IMG/VR virus record: IMGVR_UViG_3300023179_004965
Location: 1 to 21,711 of that record
DNA length: 21,711 bases
Reading direction: 5' to 3' (one strand)
From: a virus
The translations under genes were made by a program, and so were the position numbers. Of the stretch, positions 13,731 to 20,235 are shown one piece after another. How positions within the stretch are numbered: position 1 is the first letter of the stretch; each line of letters starts with the position of its first letter. The notes beneath the pieces are model-generated. The model did not search any database. It saw only the letters and a program-made list of their open reading frames with translations, and was not told where the DNA came from.

Positions 13731-14914
13731 AGTATTATATCTTTTCTATTTATCCATTCTCCATCTTTATTTACAGGCCAGTAAACCCACTTATATGGTT
13801 TAGTAAATGATTTAAAATGTATTTGTAAGTTTGGAGTGTATTCTGTTAGATCAAATCTATATATTACTTCTTCTTTTTCATTTTCAACACCAATATAAAT
13901 AAAGTTAAAATCTTCTGTTGGTGGAATACTTAAAGTTAAATTATATTCTTCTTCTACTATTAAGTCCCAATCAGAATCATCATTAACAGGTGGATTAATT
14001 CCTTTTAATGTATCTGGATGTAATCTTTTATTTTTAAAATTAATACCAGCATATAACTCATAATCGCGGTGAGTACGTACTGTACCTAAACCGTATTCAC
14101 CTAAATCAATATTATTATCTTCTTCTTGTAGCATATGACGTAAACGGCGTTTACTATCATTATCCATTTCCCACCATGGTTTTTCTACATTATTAGCTGG
14201 GGTAAAATCATCCCAATGTTTAGTTCTACCTTCACGAGTATATTCATGCCATATTATTGTTTTATGAGGATGAAATAAATCATATCCTAATGTATATGAC
14301 CTAATTGATAAACTAATTTCATCACCAGCAAAATAAATATTAGGATCGTATTTATATTCTTCACAATGAATACCTAGTGTAAAGAAAAAATGACCACTAA
14401 CAAATCTAGCAGGAATAGGAGCAGTTAATGTTTCCCAATCAGGTATAGTATGAGGTCTGAATAGTATAGTACCACCTGATGTGAAGTTAGAGGCAACCAT
14501 TTTGTATGGCTCTATATTCAATAATTCATTATTAAGAGGACGATACATTCCTGCATACGAAGTAATAATAGGTTTAGGTGAATTAGTTAATTGCATCATT
14601 TCAATTAACTCTTCATCCCAATCTTGTAAGAAACGATGATGTGAGTCTAATTGTAAAGTATATTTTTCACCTTTCCATAATTTTTGAATTAAACTTCTAG
14701 CCCAACATAATCCTTTACTTTCACTCCAGTGTTTATCTATTATAGTGAAACAAGAATCACTAGCAAATTCAGCTAGCGATTCTGTTTCATCTCGTTGCCA
14801 ACAAATGCCAAATGTAAGACGCTCAGGATATTTAGCTTTAGCTATACAATCTCTAATTGTAGGAACTAATTCAGGATCTCTATATGATGCTATCTGAATG
14901 AATATTTTATCCAT
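13727..14914 (-). CDS. GlcNAc-transferase-like glycosyltransferase
   Basis: About 395 residues from the ATG at 14914 (MDKIFIQIASYRDPEL). Upstream in-frame ATGs (14929, 14947) would lengthen the overlap with the dCTP-deaminase-like gene to as much as 41 bases, so I prefer the 8-base overlap. IFIQIASYRDPEL, the ERLTFGICWQ segment, the WARSLIQKLW helix, the metal motif LQLDSHHRF and the later FTSGGTILFRP and AGDEISLSIR match the family of UDP-GlcNAc transferases that includes Dictyostelium Skp1 GlcNAc-transferase and many phage proteins. The C-terminal 90 residues (from about 305) form a separate beta-rich region of unknown role. It may modify virion or surface proteins. Confidence 0.8.
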   Translation of the reverse strand: MDKIFIQIASYRDPELVPTIRDCIAKAKYPERLTFGICWQRDETESLAEFASDSCFTIIDKHWSESKGLCWARSLIQKLWKGEKYTLQLDSHHRFLQDWDEELIEMMQLTNSPKPIITSYAGMYRPLNNELLNIEPYKMVASNFTSGGTILFRPHTIPDWETLTAPIPARFVSGHFFFTLGIHCEEYKYDPNIYFAGDEISLSIRSYTLGYDLFHPHKTIIWHEYTREGRTKHWDDFTPANNVEKPWWEMDNDSKRRLRHMLQEEDNNIDLGEYGLGTVRTHRDYELYAGINFKNKRLHPDTLKGINPPVNDDSDWDLIVEEEYNLTLSIPPTEDFNFIYIGVENEKEEVIYRFDLTEYTPNLQIHFKSFTKPYKWVYWPVNKDGEWINRKDIIL

Positions 14915-15434
14915 TTCTTTGTTTATCATTTTGCCACTGTCCATCATACATTTCTGTGGGTGTGCATTCGTAGAAGTAAATTTGAGCTACCCGAGCATCT
15001 TTTTCAATAAAAATAGGCTCAAATACATAAAGTAATGTACCCATATTCTCTGTTTTAAATCCAGGATCAAATACTGGGCTATTAATGATAGCTCCGTTAC
15101 GGTAAAGTGAAGAGCGTTGTTTGATAAATGCTACTCTATTATTTGGGATAGTACAGCCTTCATTAAAAGTAATATCGTATACACCTTCATATAATAACCA
15201 TCCTTCACAACCATCTAATTTAATGGACTCTATTGGTTTATATGTAGTTAATTCAGTTTTATCTTTTAATACTTTACCGATTTTACCATCAGCATGGTAA
15301 ACATCTGCACTAATTTTATTACCTATTTTTTGTACTGCTTTTAAACTAAGATCAAAACCTACTTGCGCTGGTTTGCCTTTAGTGTGTTCTAATTTTAATA
15401 GATTTTCTTCTAGTATTTGATTTACGTTTAACAT
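14907..15434 (-). CDS. dCTP deaminase/dUTPase-fold protein
   Basis: A 175-residue protein of the trimeric dUTPase/dCTP-deaminase fold. Seen are the N-terminal QVGFDLSL (the family's DL motif), the phosphate-binding KQRSSLYRNG, and SPVFDPGFKTENMG, corresponding to the AHxIDPGWxG region of Dcd. Dcd deaminates dCTP to dUTP and dUTPase hydrolyses dUTP; both lead towards dTTP. The Glu that follows the DPG region in bacterial Dcd (IVLEF) is not at that place here (TLLYVFEP), so activity may differ or the alignment shifts. The gene starts its own cluster just after a strong hairpin. Confidence 0.7.
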   Translation of the reverse strand: MLNVNQILEENLLKLEHTKGKPAQVGFDLSLKAVQKIGNKISADVYHADGKIGKVLKDKTELTTYKPIESIKLDGCEGWLLYEGVYDITFNEGCTIPNNRVAFIKQRSSLYRNGAIINSPVFDPGFKTENMGTLLYVFEPIFIEKDARVAQIYFYECTPTEMYDGQWQNDKQRNG

Positions 15435-15454
15435 AACATTGATTTTTAAATAGA

Positions 15455-15489
15455 GATAGGCGAAAGATAATTAAATCTTTTCGCCTATC
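15455..15489 (-). terminator. Strong stem-loop, probable terminator after the holin-like gene
   Basis: GATAGGCGAAAAGAT and ATCTTTCGCCTATC form a stem of about 14 pairs with one bulge and a six-base loop (TTAATT on the minus strand). It lies between the holin-like gene and the next unit. The bases after the stem (TCTATTTAAAAATC) are only partly T-rich, so it may be a leaky terminator or a processing site. Confidence 0.6.
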
Positions 15490-15508
15490 CAAATTAAACT
15501 AAATTAAA

Positions 15509-15850
15509 TTACTTTTTAGTTTTTTTAACGATTTTTGGAGCTTCAACAGCTACTGGTTCTTCTACTTTAGCTGGTTCTTCAACAGTAGCAACTGGTTCTT
15601 CAGTAGCAACTGGCTCTTCAACAGCAGCGGGTACTTCAGTAGTAGCTGGTTTGGAAGCAAACAATTCTACAAGCATTTTTAAAGGTCCATCAGGTAAGAA
15701 TCGACCAATAACAACCACAGCAGCTGCTATTAAAGCGTTTACTAATGTTACTTCACCAGTAGTAAGTTGTTCTTGTAATACTACAAAGAAAGCAGCTAAA
15801 ATACCAACAATAGATGTAACTGGGGAATCACCTAAAATTTTCTTAAGCAT
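15509..15850 (-). CDS. Small membrane protein with two helices and repeat tail (holin-like)
   Basis: A 113-residue protein. Residues about 10-28 (SPVTSIVGILAAFFVVLQEQ) and 36-53 (LVNALIAAAVVVIGRFL) are two membrane helices. Residues 66-108 are a Pro/Glu/Val-rich tail with repeats of EEPVAT/EEPAK/EEPVAV type, then a basic end KIVKKTKK. Two helices with a charged C-terminus fit a class II holin, but no lysis enzyme lies next to it and the long acidic repeat tail is unusual, so this is tentative. A TATATTTA box (15873-15880) and CCAAATTTATA leader precede the ATG. A stem-loop follows the stop. Confidence 0.55.
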   Translation of the reverse strand: MLKKILGDSPVTSIVGILAAFFVVLQEQLTTGEVTLVNALIAAAVVVIGRFLPDGPLKMLVELFASKPATTEVPAAVEEPVATEEPVATVEEPAKVEEPVAVEAPKIVKKTKK

Positions 15851-15885
15851 AGTTTATAAATTTGGTTTTCAATAAATATATGATT

Positions 15886-15948
15886 TTAACGATAACCTTC
15901 CATTCCTAGTTTAAGCATATCTAATACTTCTGCTTTAGCTGTTCTATT
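15886..15948 (-). pseudogene. Leftover of a folE 3' end (about 20 codons)
   Basis: Minus-strand frame reading NRTAKAEVLDMLKLGMEGYR then TAA. It matches the C-terminus of the intact FolE at 16453-17181 (NKTAKAEVLEMLKLNIQTLY), with 19 identical bases in a row (AACAGCTAAAGCAGAAGTA). It begins right at the stop of the 151-residue ORF and has no start of its own. It is diverged from the intact copy, so it is not a recent duplication. Confidence 0.85.
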
Positions 15949-16402
15949 AATTTATATTAATAATAATTCTGTTTTCTTTAGTAAATCCTTCTCCATTTAC
16001 TACCATATCACCATTTGCATTCCTTTCTGTATCTACAATACAGTATCTCCATCTTAGTCCTTGTAGTTTACTTACCACTTTTGATATTTTACACCAAGTA
16101 GGTTTAAACATATCGCTCGCTGTATCTATGTCATCTAATAGCCTAAACATTTTCTCAATAATATGAATTAATGTTGCTATATTTATACCTCTTCTCTGGG
16201 TTGTATCAATAGCATACGTGTCTTCAATCATTTTAACTAAATCATCATCAACAGCATGTGCTTCTTTTGCTTTATTATAACAGTATTCTACATAGTTTTT
16301 ATTACCTTCTATACCTTCATACCCTTCAAGAATATTTTCAATAGAACATAGTATGTCTCTTAATCTGTCTGCTGCATATAGCATTTCATGTTTATTATTC
16401 AT
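15947..16402 (-). CDS. 151-residue protein of unknown function, candidate mobile gene
   Basis: A mostly helical 151-residue protein, starting MNNKHEMLYAADRLRDILCS and ending FTKENRIIININ. Heptad-like and amphipathic stretches run through residues 8-30, 60-110 and 105-120. No HNH, GIY-YIG or LAGLIDADG motif is visible. Its location is telling: it separates the intact folE from a leftover folE 3' end whose first bases touch its stop codon. This is the mirror image of the GIY-YIG gene next to queE. It may therefore have been brought in together with a replacement folE end, as homing genes are. Whether it encodes an endonuclease or is merely a passenger is open. Confidence 0.6.
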   Translation of the reverse strand: MNNKHEMLYAADRLRDILCSIENILEGYEGIEGNKNYVEYCYNKAKEAHAVDDDLVKMIEDTYAIDTTQRRGINIATLIHIIEKMFRLLDDIDTASDMFKPTWCKISKVVSKLQGLRWRYCIVDTERNANGDMVVNGEGFTKENRIIININ

Positions 16403-16452
16403 TTTTTATATTTTAAATTTTCAAATAAATCCATGACAAGAAATATAATTTA

Positions 16453-17181
16453 TTAGTATAGAGTTTGAATATTCAGTTTTAACATTTCAAGTACTTCTGC
16501 TTTAGCTGTTTTATTATGATCGGAAAATACACCAGATACTTCACTTGTTACCATTGAAGCTCCTTGATGTTTTACACCTCTACAACTTACGCATTGATGT
16601 CCTGCATGTACTATTACCATTACTCCAATATTATCTTCACATATAGCATCAATAGCATTATGAATTGCTACTGTAAGTTGTTCTTGAATAGCACCTCTAC
16701 GAGCAAAATGTTCTACTACACGATTTAATTTACTTAAACCAACTACTTTACCATCTTTACCAGGTATATAGGCAACGTGTGCTTTACCTAGAATTGCTTG
16801 ATGATGGTGTGAACACATTGATACGATTGGTATATCGCGCTCTAAAATAATACCTGTGTATCCATCACTTGGAAATGCAGTAATGTCTGAAGGTAATTCA
16901 TATCTACCTTTCCATAGATCAAACACATAAGCTTTAGCTACGCGGCGTGGCGTTTCCATACTGTTTGGATCGTTTCTCCAATCAACACCTAATGCTGTAA
17001 GAAAATTGCCATAAGCTATTTCAGCTTCATCTACAATTTTCCATTTTTCATCATCAGTAAGTGAACGATGATATCCATCCTCAATAAGAGAAGCCAAATG
17101 ATTTGAAATACCATTTGCAAATCCAGGTTGTGCTGTTTCTAATGCTTCAACATTAGCGATTTTTCTACGTTTATTCTCCAT
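16453..17181 (-). CDS. folE: GTP cyclohydrolase I (FolE)
   Basis: A 242-residue protein making dihydroneopterin triphosphate from GTP, the first step of tetrahydrofolate and of preQ0/queuosine synthesis. Visible motifs are ETPRRVAKAY, the zinc/active-site SMCSHHHQAI (CEHH in most relatives), GLSKLNRVVEHFARR, QEQLT, and HQCVSCRGVKHQGASMVTS carrying the third zinc Cys and the active-site His. The length fits the family, with a short N-terminal extension. In a phage with queE and queC nearby it most likely feeds 7-deazaguanine synthesis. It overlaps the upstream zinc-motif gene by 11 bases. Its last 20 codons appear to have been replaced during insertion of the 151-residue ORF. Confidence 0.95.
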   Translation of the reverse strand: MENKRRKIANVEALETAQPGFANGISNHLASLIEDGYHRSLTDDEKWKIVDEAEIAYGNFLTALGVDWRNDPNSMETPRRVAKAYVFDLWKGRYELPSDITAFPSDGYTGIILERDIPIVSMCSHHHQAILGKAHVAYIPGKDGKVVGLSKLNRVVEHFARRGAIQEQLTVAIHNAIDAICEDNIGVMVIVHAGHQCVSCRGVKHQGASMVTSEVSGVFSDHNKTAKAEVLEMLKLNIQTLY

Positions 17182-17338
17182 ATTCTTCTTTATACATTAT
17201 TTTAAAATAACATTTTTCACATAATTGACCTGCACCTTCAACGTAATAATTTCTTTCATCTATGTGATCTGATTTAAGATAAGTAGTATCTTCATTACAG
17301 ACGATACAATACTCTTTTTCATCGGTTAGTTTTTCCAT
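17171..17338 (-). CDS. Small protein with two CxxC motifs
   Basis: A 55-residue protein from the ATG at 17338 (MEKLTDEKEYCIVCNED); a longer version from 17359 would overlap the membrane-protein gene further and is less likely. CIVC near the N-terminus and CEKC near residue 44 make a four-cysteine zinc site, with acidic and aromatic residues between. No specific family is recognised. It overlaps folE by 11 bases and the upstream small membrane-protein gene by 20, so all are translated from one message. Confidence 0.6.
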   Translation of the reverse strand: MEKLTDEKEYCIVCNEDTTYLKSDHIDERNYYVEGAGQLCEKCYFKIMYKEEYGE

Positions 17339-17438
17339 TTTTATCGTTTTTGTCAGCAAACCAAATAGCTATTTTTAGTAAGGATAAAGGAAAAGCTGCT
17401 GTTACTATTAAACCTGCTATTAGGTATATTATTTTCAA
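17319..17438 (-). CDS. 39-residue single-helix membrane protein, TTG start
   Basis: Read from a TTG at 17438, three bases after the thioesterase stop. The product has one strongly hydrophobic helix (IIYLIAGLIVTAAFPLSLLK) followed by a polar, basic tail (FADKNDKNGKTNR). No in-frame ATG exists upstream, so the TTG start is needed. The frame fills the gap between two genes exactly and ends overlapping the next gene, which supports it. Function is unknown; small single-helix proteins are common in T4-like genomes. Confidence 0.5.
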   Translation of the reverse strand: MKIIYLIAGLIVTAAFPLSLLKIAIWFADKNDKNGKTNR

Positions 17439-17440
17439 TA

Positions 17441-17800
17441 TTATTTCTTTTTATTATGTGCTATTGGTCTTCCATTTTCATCTAATAATACAAATACAAT
17501 TTTTTCAACTCTAATAATAGTTTGTTTAGTATCTTTATTTCGTACTTCACATACGATAGTAATAGATGTTGTACCTACAGACACTAAATCACATCCTATC
17601 TCAATAACATCACCTGTCTTAGCTGAAGATACGAAATTAATTTCGCTCATTGCCTTAGTAACTATATTTGTTTTATTTAGTTGGCAAATAGCAAATATAA
17701 CTGCTTCTTCGTCTATCCATTTTAAAACTTGTCCACCAAATAAAGTACCTCTAGCGTTTAAATCGCTTGGTTTAATTAGTTTTCTAGTTCTAAATTTCAT
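17441..17800 (-). CDS. Acyl-CoA thioesterase, hot-dog fold (YciA-like)
   Basis: A 119-residue single hot-dog domain. The N-terminal signature KPSDLNARGTLFGGQVLKW, followed by IDEEA, matches YciA/acyl-CoA hydrolase proteins, including the Asn-x-x-Gly and Gly-Gly turn and the Asp on the central helix. EINFVSSAKTGDVIEI and the later VFVLLDENGRP strands complete the fold. Such enzymes hydrolyse acyl-CoAs as hexamers of dimers. Its ATG shares one base with the queE stop. A fatty-acid enzyme inside a deazaguanine cluster is unexpected; it may act on a different thioester, or be a metabolic gene carried along. Confidence 0.85.
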   Translation of the reverse strand: MKFRTRKLIKPSDLNARGTLFGGQVLKWIDEEAVIFAICQLNKTNIVTKAMSEINFVSSAKTGDVIEIGCDLVSVGTTSITIVCEVRNKDTKQTIIRVEKIVFVLLDENGRPIAHNKKK

Positions 17801-18648
17801 TATACATTAAGTGTTTTATCCCAAGCTGAAATATGTAAGCGAGTTAAACCACGGAATTTGTATTTTTTAGCCATTTCTAATACAAATTGAGTACGCTCAT
17901 GAAAATCAGCTTGATTATCTAATCCTGGCATACAAACCACTTTGGAAAGCGGTATACTAAATTCATCAACAAAGTCACGTAGTAGTTCATTAACATCTTC
18001 TTCATTTGATATAACAAATTTAAATTGGTAATTACTATGTTCCATTATGCGTTTAATAGCTTCGGGTACGATACGTTGTTTAGCTGGTAAGCCTGAATTT
18101 GCTAGTTTAGGTGAGCAGTTGATTTGATCAAGTATTTTAAATAAAGATTTATCAATTATAACTGTACCATTTGTTTCTATTTCATAGTATGGACTAATCT
18201 CTTCCACGTCTATAAGTGCTAATTCTTCAAGCATCCAATAGCCAGTAAAATTAACTATTGCTTCTTGATGTCCTTTAATTGTGGGTTCACCACCAGTCCA
18301 AATAATATGAATATTACCTTTTAAAATATCATCATAGATACCTTGTTCTTTCCAACGGTCAATTAGATATTGAAAGTCCTTATCTTCACCTCTCCAAGCC
18401 CATTGTGAGAGAGAATCACACGTCCATGTTGCTTTACCTTCAGCATGAAGATCACCAACAATTATCTCTCCATCTTCTAATAATTTATCTTTAACTATTT
18501 GATTCATATGTTTTCTAGATAGTCCGCAGCTAAGATTGCATATTCCCAGTCTTACAAAATATGAAGGTACTCCTGTGCTTACTCCTTCTCCTTGCACTGA
18601 AAAAAAGTCACTTGATATGAGCAACTTATTCGGATCTATTTTTGACAT
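17800..18648 (-). CDS. queE: QueE, 7-carboxy-7-deazaguanine synthase (radical SAM)
   Basis: A 282-residue radical SAM enzyme turning 6-carboxy-tetrahydropterin into 7-carboxy-7-deazaguanine. It has the family opening FSVQGEGVSTGVPSYFVRL, then C37-NLS-C41. The third cluster cysteine is not at the usual place: after C41 there is an insertion of about 33 residues, then TWTCDS with C77, where the normal sequence is CxxCDT. TGGEP (SAM binding), ETNGT and SPK motifs follow. The start overlaps the GIY-YIG gene by 13 bases. Its N-terminal codons differ almost throughout from the leftover copy at 19548-19598, although the protein is the same, showing they are old alleles. Confidence 0.93.
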   Translation of the reverse strand: MSKIDPNKLLISSDFFSVQGEGVSTGVPSYFVRLGICNLSCGLSRKHMNQIVKDKLLEDGEIIVGDLHAEGKATWTCDSLSQWAWRGEDKDFQYLIDRWKEQGIYDDILKGNIHIIWTGGEPTIKGHQEAIVNFTGYWMLEELALIDVEEISPYYEIETNGTVIIDKSLFKILDQINCSPKLANSGLPAKQRIVPEAIKRIMEHSNYQFKFVISNEEDVNELLRDFVDEFSIPLSKVVCMPGLDNQADFHERTQFVLEMAKKYKFRGLTRLHISAWDKTLNV

Positions 18649-19505
18649 AATTTTAAAATTTTATTTTCTGTTTTATTACGTATTTTAATATTATTCTGAG
18701 TTAGGATTATTCGAATTAAATTATTGTTGCATTTATATTTTCTGCCTAAGTCACTCAATGTATATCCTTTCTCATATAAAGATATAATTTCATTTTTGAC
18801 TTCCCAAACTTCAGGTCTATCTTTTTTCATTGGTTTTTCAATGTTGTCCTTTCTATTTCTGAGTTGTATTTTATTTTCTATAAGGCGTTTTGTAACGAAT
18901 GAGGTACTTTTATTAAAATGATTAGCTATTCTATTTACACTCCATTTATCTTCACTGTATAGCTTGATCAATTTATTTAGGTATGTTTCATCAAACTCTA
19001 AATCACGAGCACCAGATGTTATTGAATTTTTAAATCGTATTTGTTGTGATTCGGAAGCTGTTCTTAAAATATCATTACATATTATTTTAATAGTACCTCT
19101 ATCACATTTATATTTTTCAGCTAATATTGTTCTAGGTATTCCTTGTTTATATTGCTCTCTAATTTCATTGTAGTAATCGTACCATAAGTCCTTTCTAAAG
19201 CCATGTATACTTCCATTTAGTCCAGAATTACTATTTATATTATACGTGTTAGGATCATTACAGAACTCTTCAGTTAGGTACTCTTTTTCTTTTTGTTCAG
19301 CTTCCTGTCGCGTAGAGTAGACGTGCAGTACTTCTTTCTTAAAGTTTTCGATACCTTCAATCTCAATTAGTTTTACTATAATGTTGCTACTGCTCATGTA
19401 TACATCTTGTTCAGGATTAGGATGTGTTCTTACTCCTATATAGATTTTATTATTTTTTAGATTAGTAATCCTATAAACATAATGTATGTTATTCATATCT
19501 GTCAT
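18636..19505 (-). CDS. GIY-YIG homing endonuclease with helix-turn-helix repeats
   Basis: A 289-residue free-standing endonuclease. The N-terminal 95 residues are the GIY-YIG domain: HYVYRITNLKNNKIYIGVRT, then the AEQKEKEYL Glu helix. The rest contains three repeated helix-turn-helix units, each of the type ...YKQGIPRTILAEKYKCDRGTI, near residues 115-145, 175-210 and 235-275, likely reading DNA sequence. Its stop lies within the start of queE (13-base overlap), and a leftover queE 5' end lies beyond its start. So it was probably inserted at the 5' end of queE, bringing a new queE beginning with it. An alternative start three codons later is possible. Confidence 0.9.
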   Translation of the reverse strand: MTDMNNIHYVYRITNLKNNKIYIGVRTHPNPEQDVYMSSSNIIVKLIEIEGIENFKKEVLHVYSTRQEAEQKEKEYLTEEFCNDPNTYNINSNSGLNGSIHGFRKDLWYDYYNEIREQYKQGIPRTILAEKYKCDRGTIKIICNDILRTASESQQIRFKNSITSGARDLEFDETYLNKLIKLYSEDKWSVNRIANHFNKSTSFVTKRLIENKIQLRNRKDNIEKPMKKDRPEVWEVKNEIISLYEKGYTLSDLGRKYKCNNNLIRIILTQNNIKIRNKTENKILKLCQK

Positions 19506-19547
19506 TTATAATAAATATTGACAGATTATAATTTCTACTCGATTAAT

Positions 19548-19598
19548 TCAATAGAAGTCTGAGCTTATAAGTAATTTATTTGGATTGATCTTGCTCAT
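19548..19598 (-). pseudogene. Leftover of a queE 5' end (16 codons)
   Basis: Reads MSKINPNKLLISSDFY then TGA, against MSKIDPNKLLISSDFF in the intact QueE at 17800-18648. Most codons differ synonymously (for example TCA/AGC, TTG/TTA, CTC/CTT). The ATG lies inside the end of the 73-residue gene, where the original queE start presumably was. The GIY-YIG gene begins 43 bases downstream of it. Confidence 0.9.
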
Positions 19599-19797
19599 TA
19601 ATATATGCTTTATATTTTTCTTTATCTATTACTATCATTTTAGTAGGGGCAGGTGTACCAGTAAAGGGACAGTAGTTAATTTGAGTTGCATATTCTTCAT
19701 TATGTGCCCACATTTTTCCTTCTTCATCTATTTCTATGTGAGTTATTGCTTGACCCCACATTCTATTAGGTGCTCTGTATTGTAAATTCTGTTGCAT
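19576..19797 (-). CDS. 73-residue protein of unknown function
   Basis: Starts MQQNLQYRAPNRMWGQAITH. A central acidic stretch (EIDEEGKMWAHNEEYATQ) is followed by INYCPFTGTPAP, which resembles the CPFCG knuckle of short zinc proteins but with only one Cys, so metal binding is doubtful. The C-terminus is polar. The original queE start lies inside its end, which shows that this gene was directly upstream of, and coupled to, queE before the endonuclease arrived. It begins two bases after the stop of the 40-residue gene. No function is known to me. Confidence 0.6.
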   Translation of the reverse strand: MQQNLQYRAPNRMWGQAITHIEIDEEGKMWAHNEEYATQINYCPFTGTPAPTKMIVIDKEKYKAYINEQDQSK

Positions 19798-19799
19798 GG

Positions 19800-19922
19800 T
19801 TATTTCTTAGTATATTTTATATAATTAAATATACAATTTAAATTTGGCCATTCCAAAATTCCTAAAATACTAACGTGGTGTTCACCGCATAAACCTAATG
19901 TATGTTCTATAAGATGCATCAT
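19800..19922 (-). CDS. 40-residue protein of unknown function
   Basis: From an ATG at 19922 (a second ATG is the next codon) to a TAA two bases before the 73-residue gene. The product contains HLIEHTLGLCGEHHVSILG and a C-terminal CIFNYIKYTKK. The Cys and three His in LGLCGEHH could bind a metal. The tight junction with the next gene and the peptide's patterned sequence support it. It starts only about 9 bases after the T-tract of a strong terminator, so it needs a very close promoter or read-through. Confidence 0.55.
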   Translation of the reverse strand: MMHLIEHTLGLCGEHHVSILGILEWPNLNCIFNYIKYTKK

Positions 19923-19930
19923 ATTATATA

Positions 19931-19968
19931 AAATAAAAAACATCCCCACCAATTAAGGTGGGGATGTT
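19931..19968 (-). terminator. Rho-independent terminator after the HTH gene
   Basis: On the minus strand AACATCCCCACC, loop TTAATT, GGTGGGGATGTT: a perfect 12-pair GC-rich stem, followed by TTTTATTTTATAT. This is the clearest terminator in the window. Its loop is the same TTAATT as in the stem at 15455-15489. Confidence 0.92.
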
Positions 19969-19979
19969 GAGGGCGTGAA

Positions 19980-20210
19980 TTAAGCAAATTCACTGTTTTT
20001 CATGCGGCGACGAGTAATGTTATACATCTCGTTAGCCATTTCTTGAGGCACAGAACGACGACCTGCTACTACGTTGCTAACATGGGATTCCGAATACCCA
20101 GTAAGTTCAGCAACACGAGTAACATCTCCTTGACGTTGGCGAGCTTTAAAGAAGTTAAGCTTCGCGGTGCGATTTAATTTGTTCGCACGAACTTTTGTTT
20201 GGTAACTCAT
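19980..20210 (-). CDS. Helix-turn-helix DNA-binding protein
   Basis: A 76-residue basic protein. Residues about 28-60 (GDVTRVAELTGYSESHVSNV, then VAGRRSVPQEMANEMY) form a Cro/XRE-type helix-turn-helix with the recognition helix in SESHVSNVVAGRR. The N-terminus is Lys/Arg-rich and the C-terminus ends in TRRRMKNSEFA. It probably represses or activates phage promoters. It has its own leader and a strong terminator right after the stop, so it is a single-gene unit that can be expressed strongly. Its codons look richer in G and C than those of its neighbours, which could reflect high expression. Confidence 0.75.
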   Translation of the reverse strand: MSYQTKVRANKLNRTAKLNFFKARQRQGDVTRVAELTGYSESHVSNVVAGRRSVPQEMANEMYNITRRRMKNSEFA

Positions 20211-20235
20211 AACTAAAAATTGAATTTTTATTTGT

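Noticed and set aside
15540-15650. CRISPR-like repeat
   Set aside because: The repeats are in frame, encode EEPVA units and have no spacer structure.
15947-17181. A group I intron or intein in folE or queE
   Set aside because: Both folE and queE are complete and uninterrupted; the fragments lie outside them, which fits insertion of free-standing genes instead.
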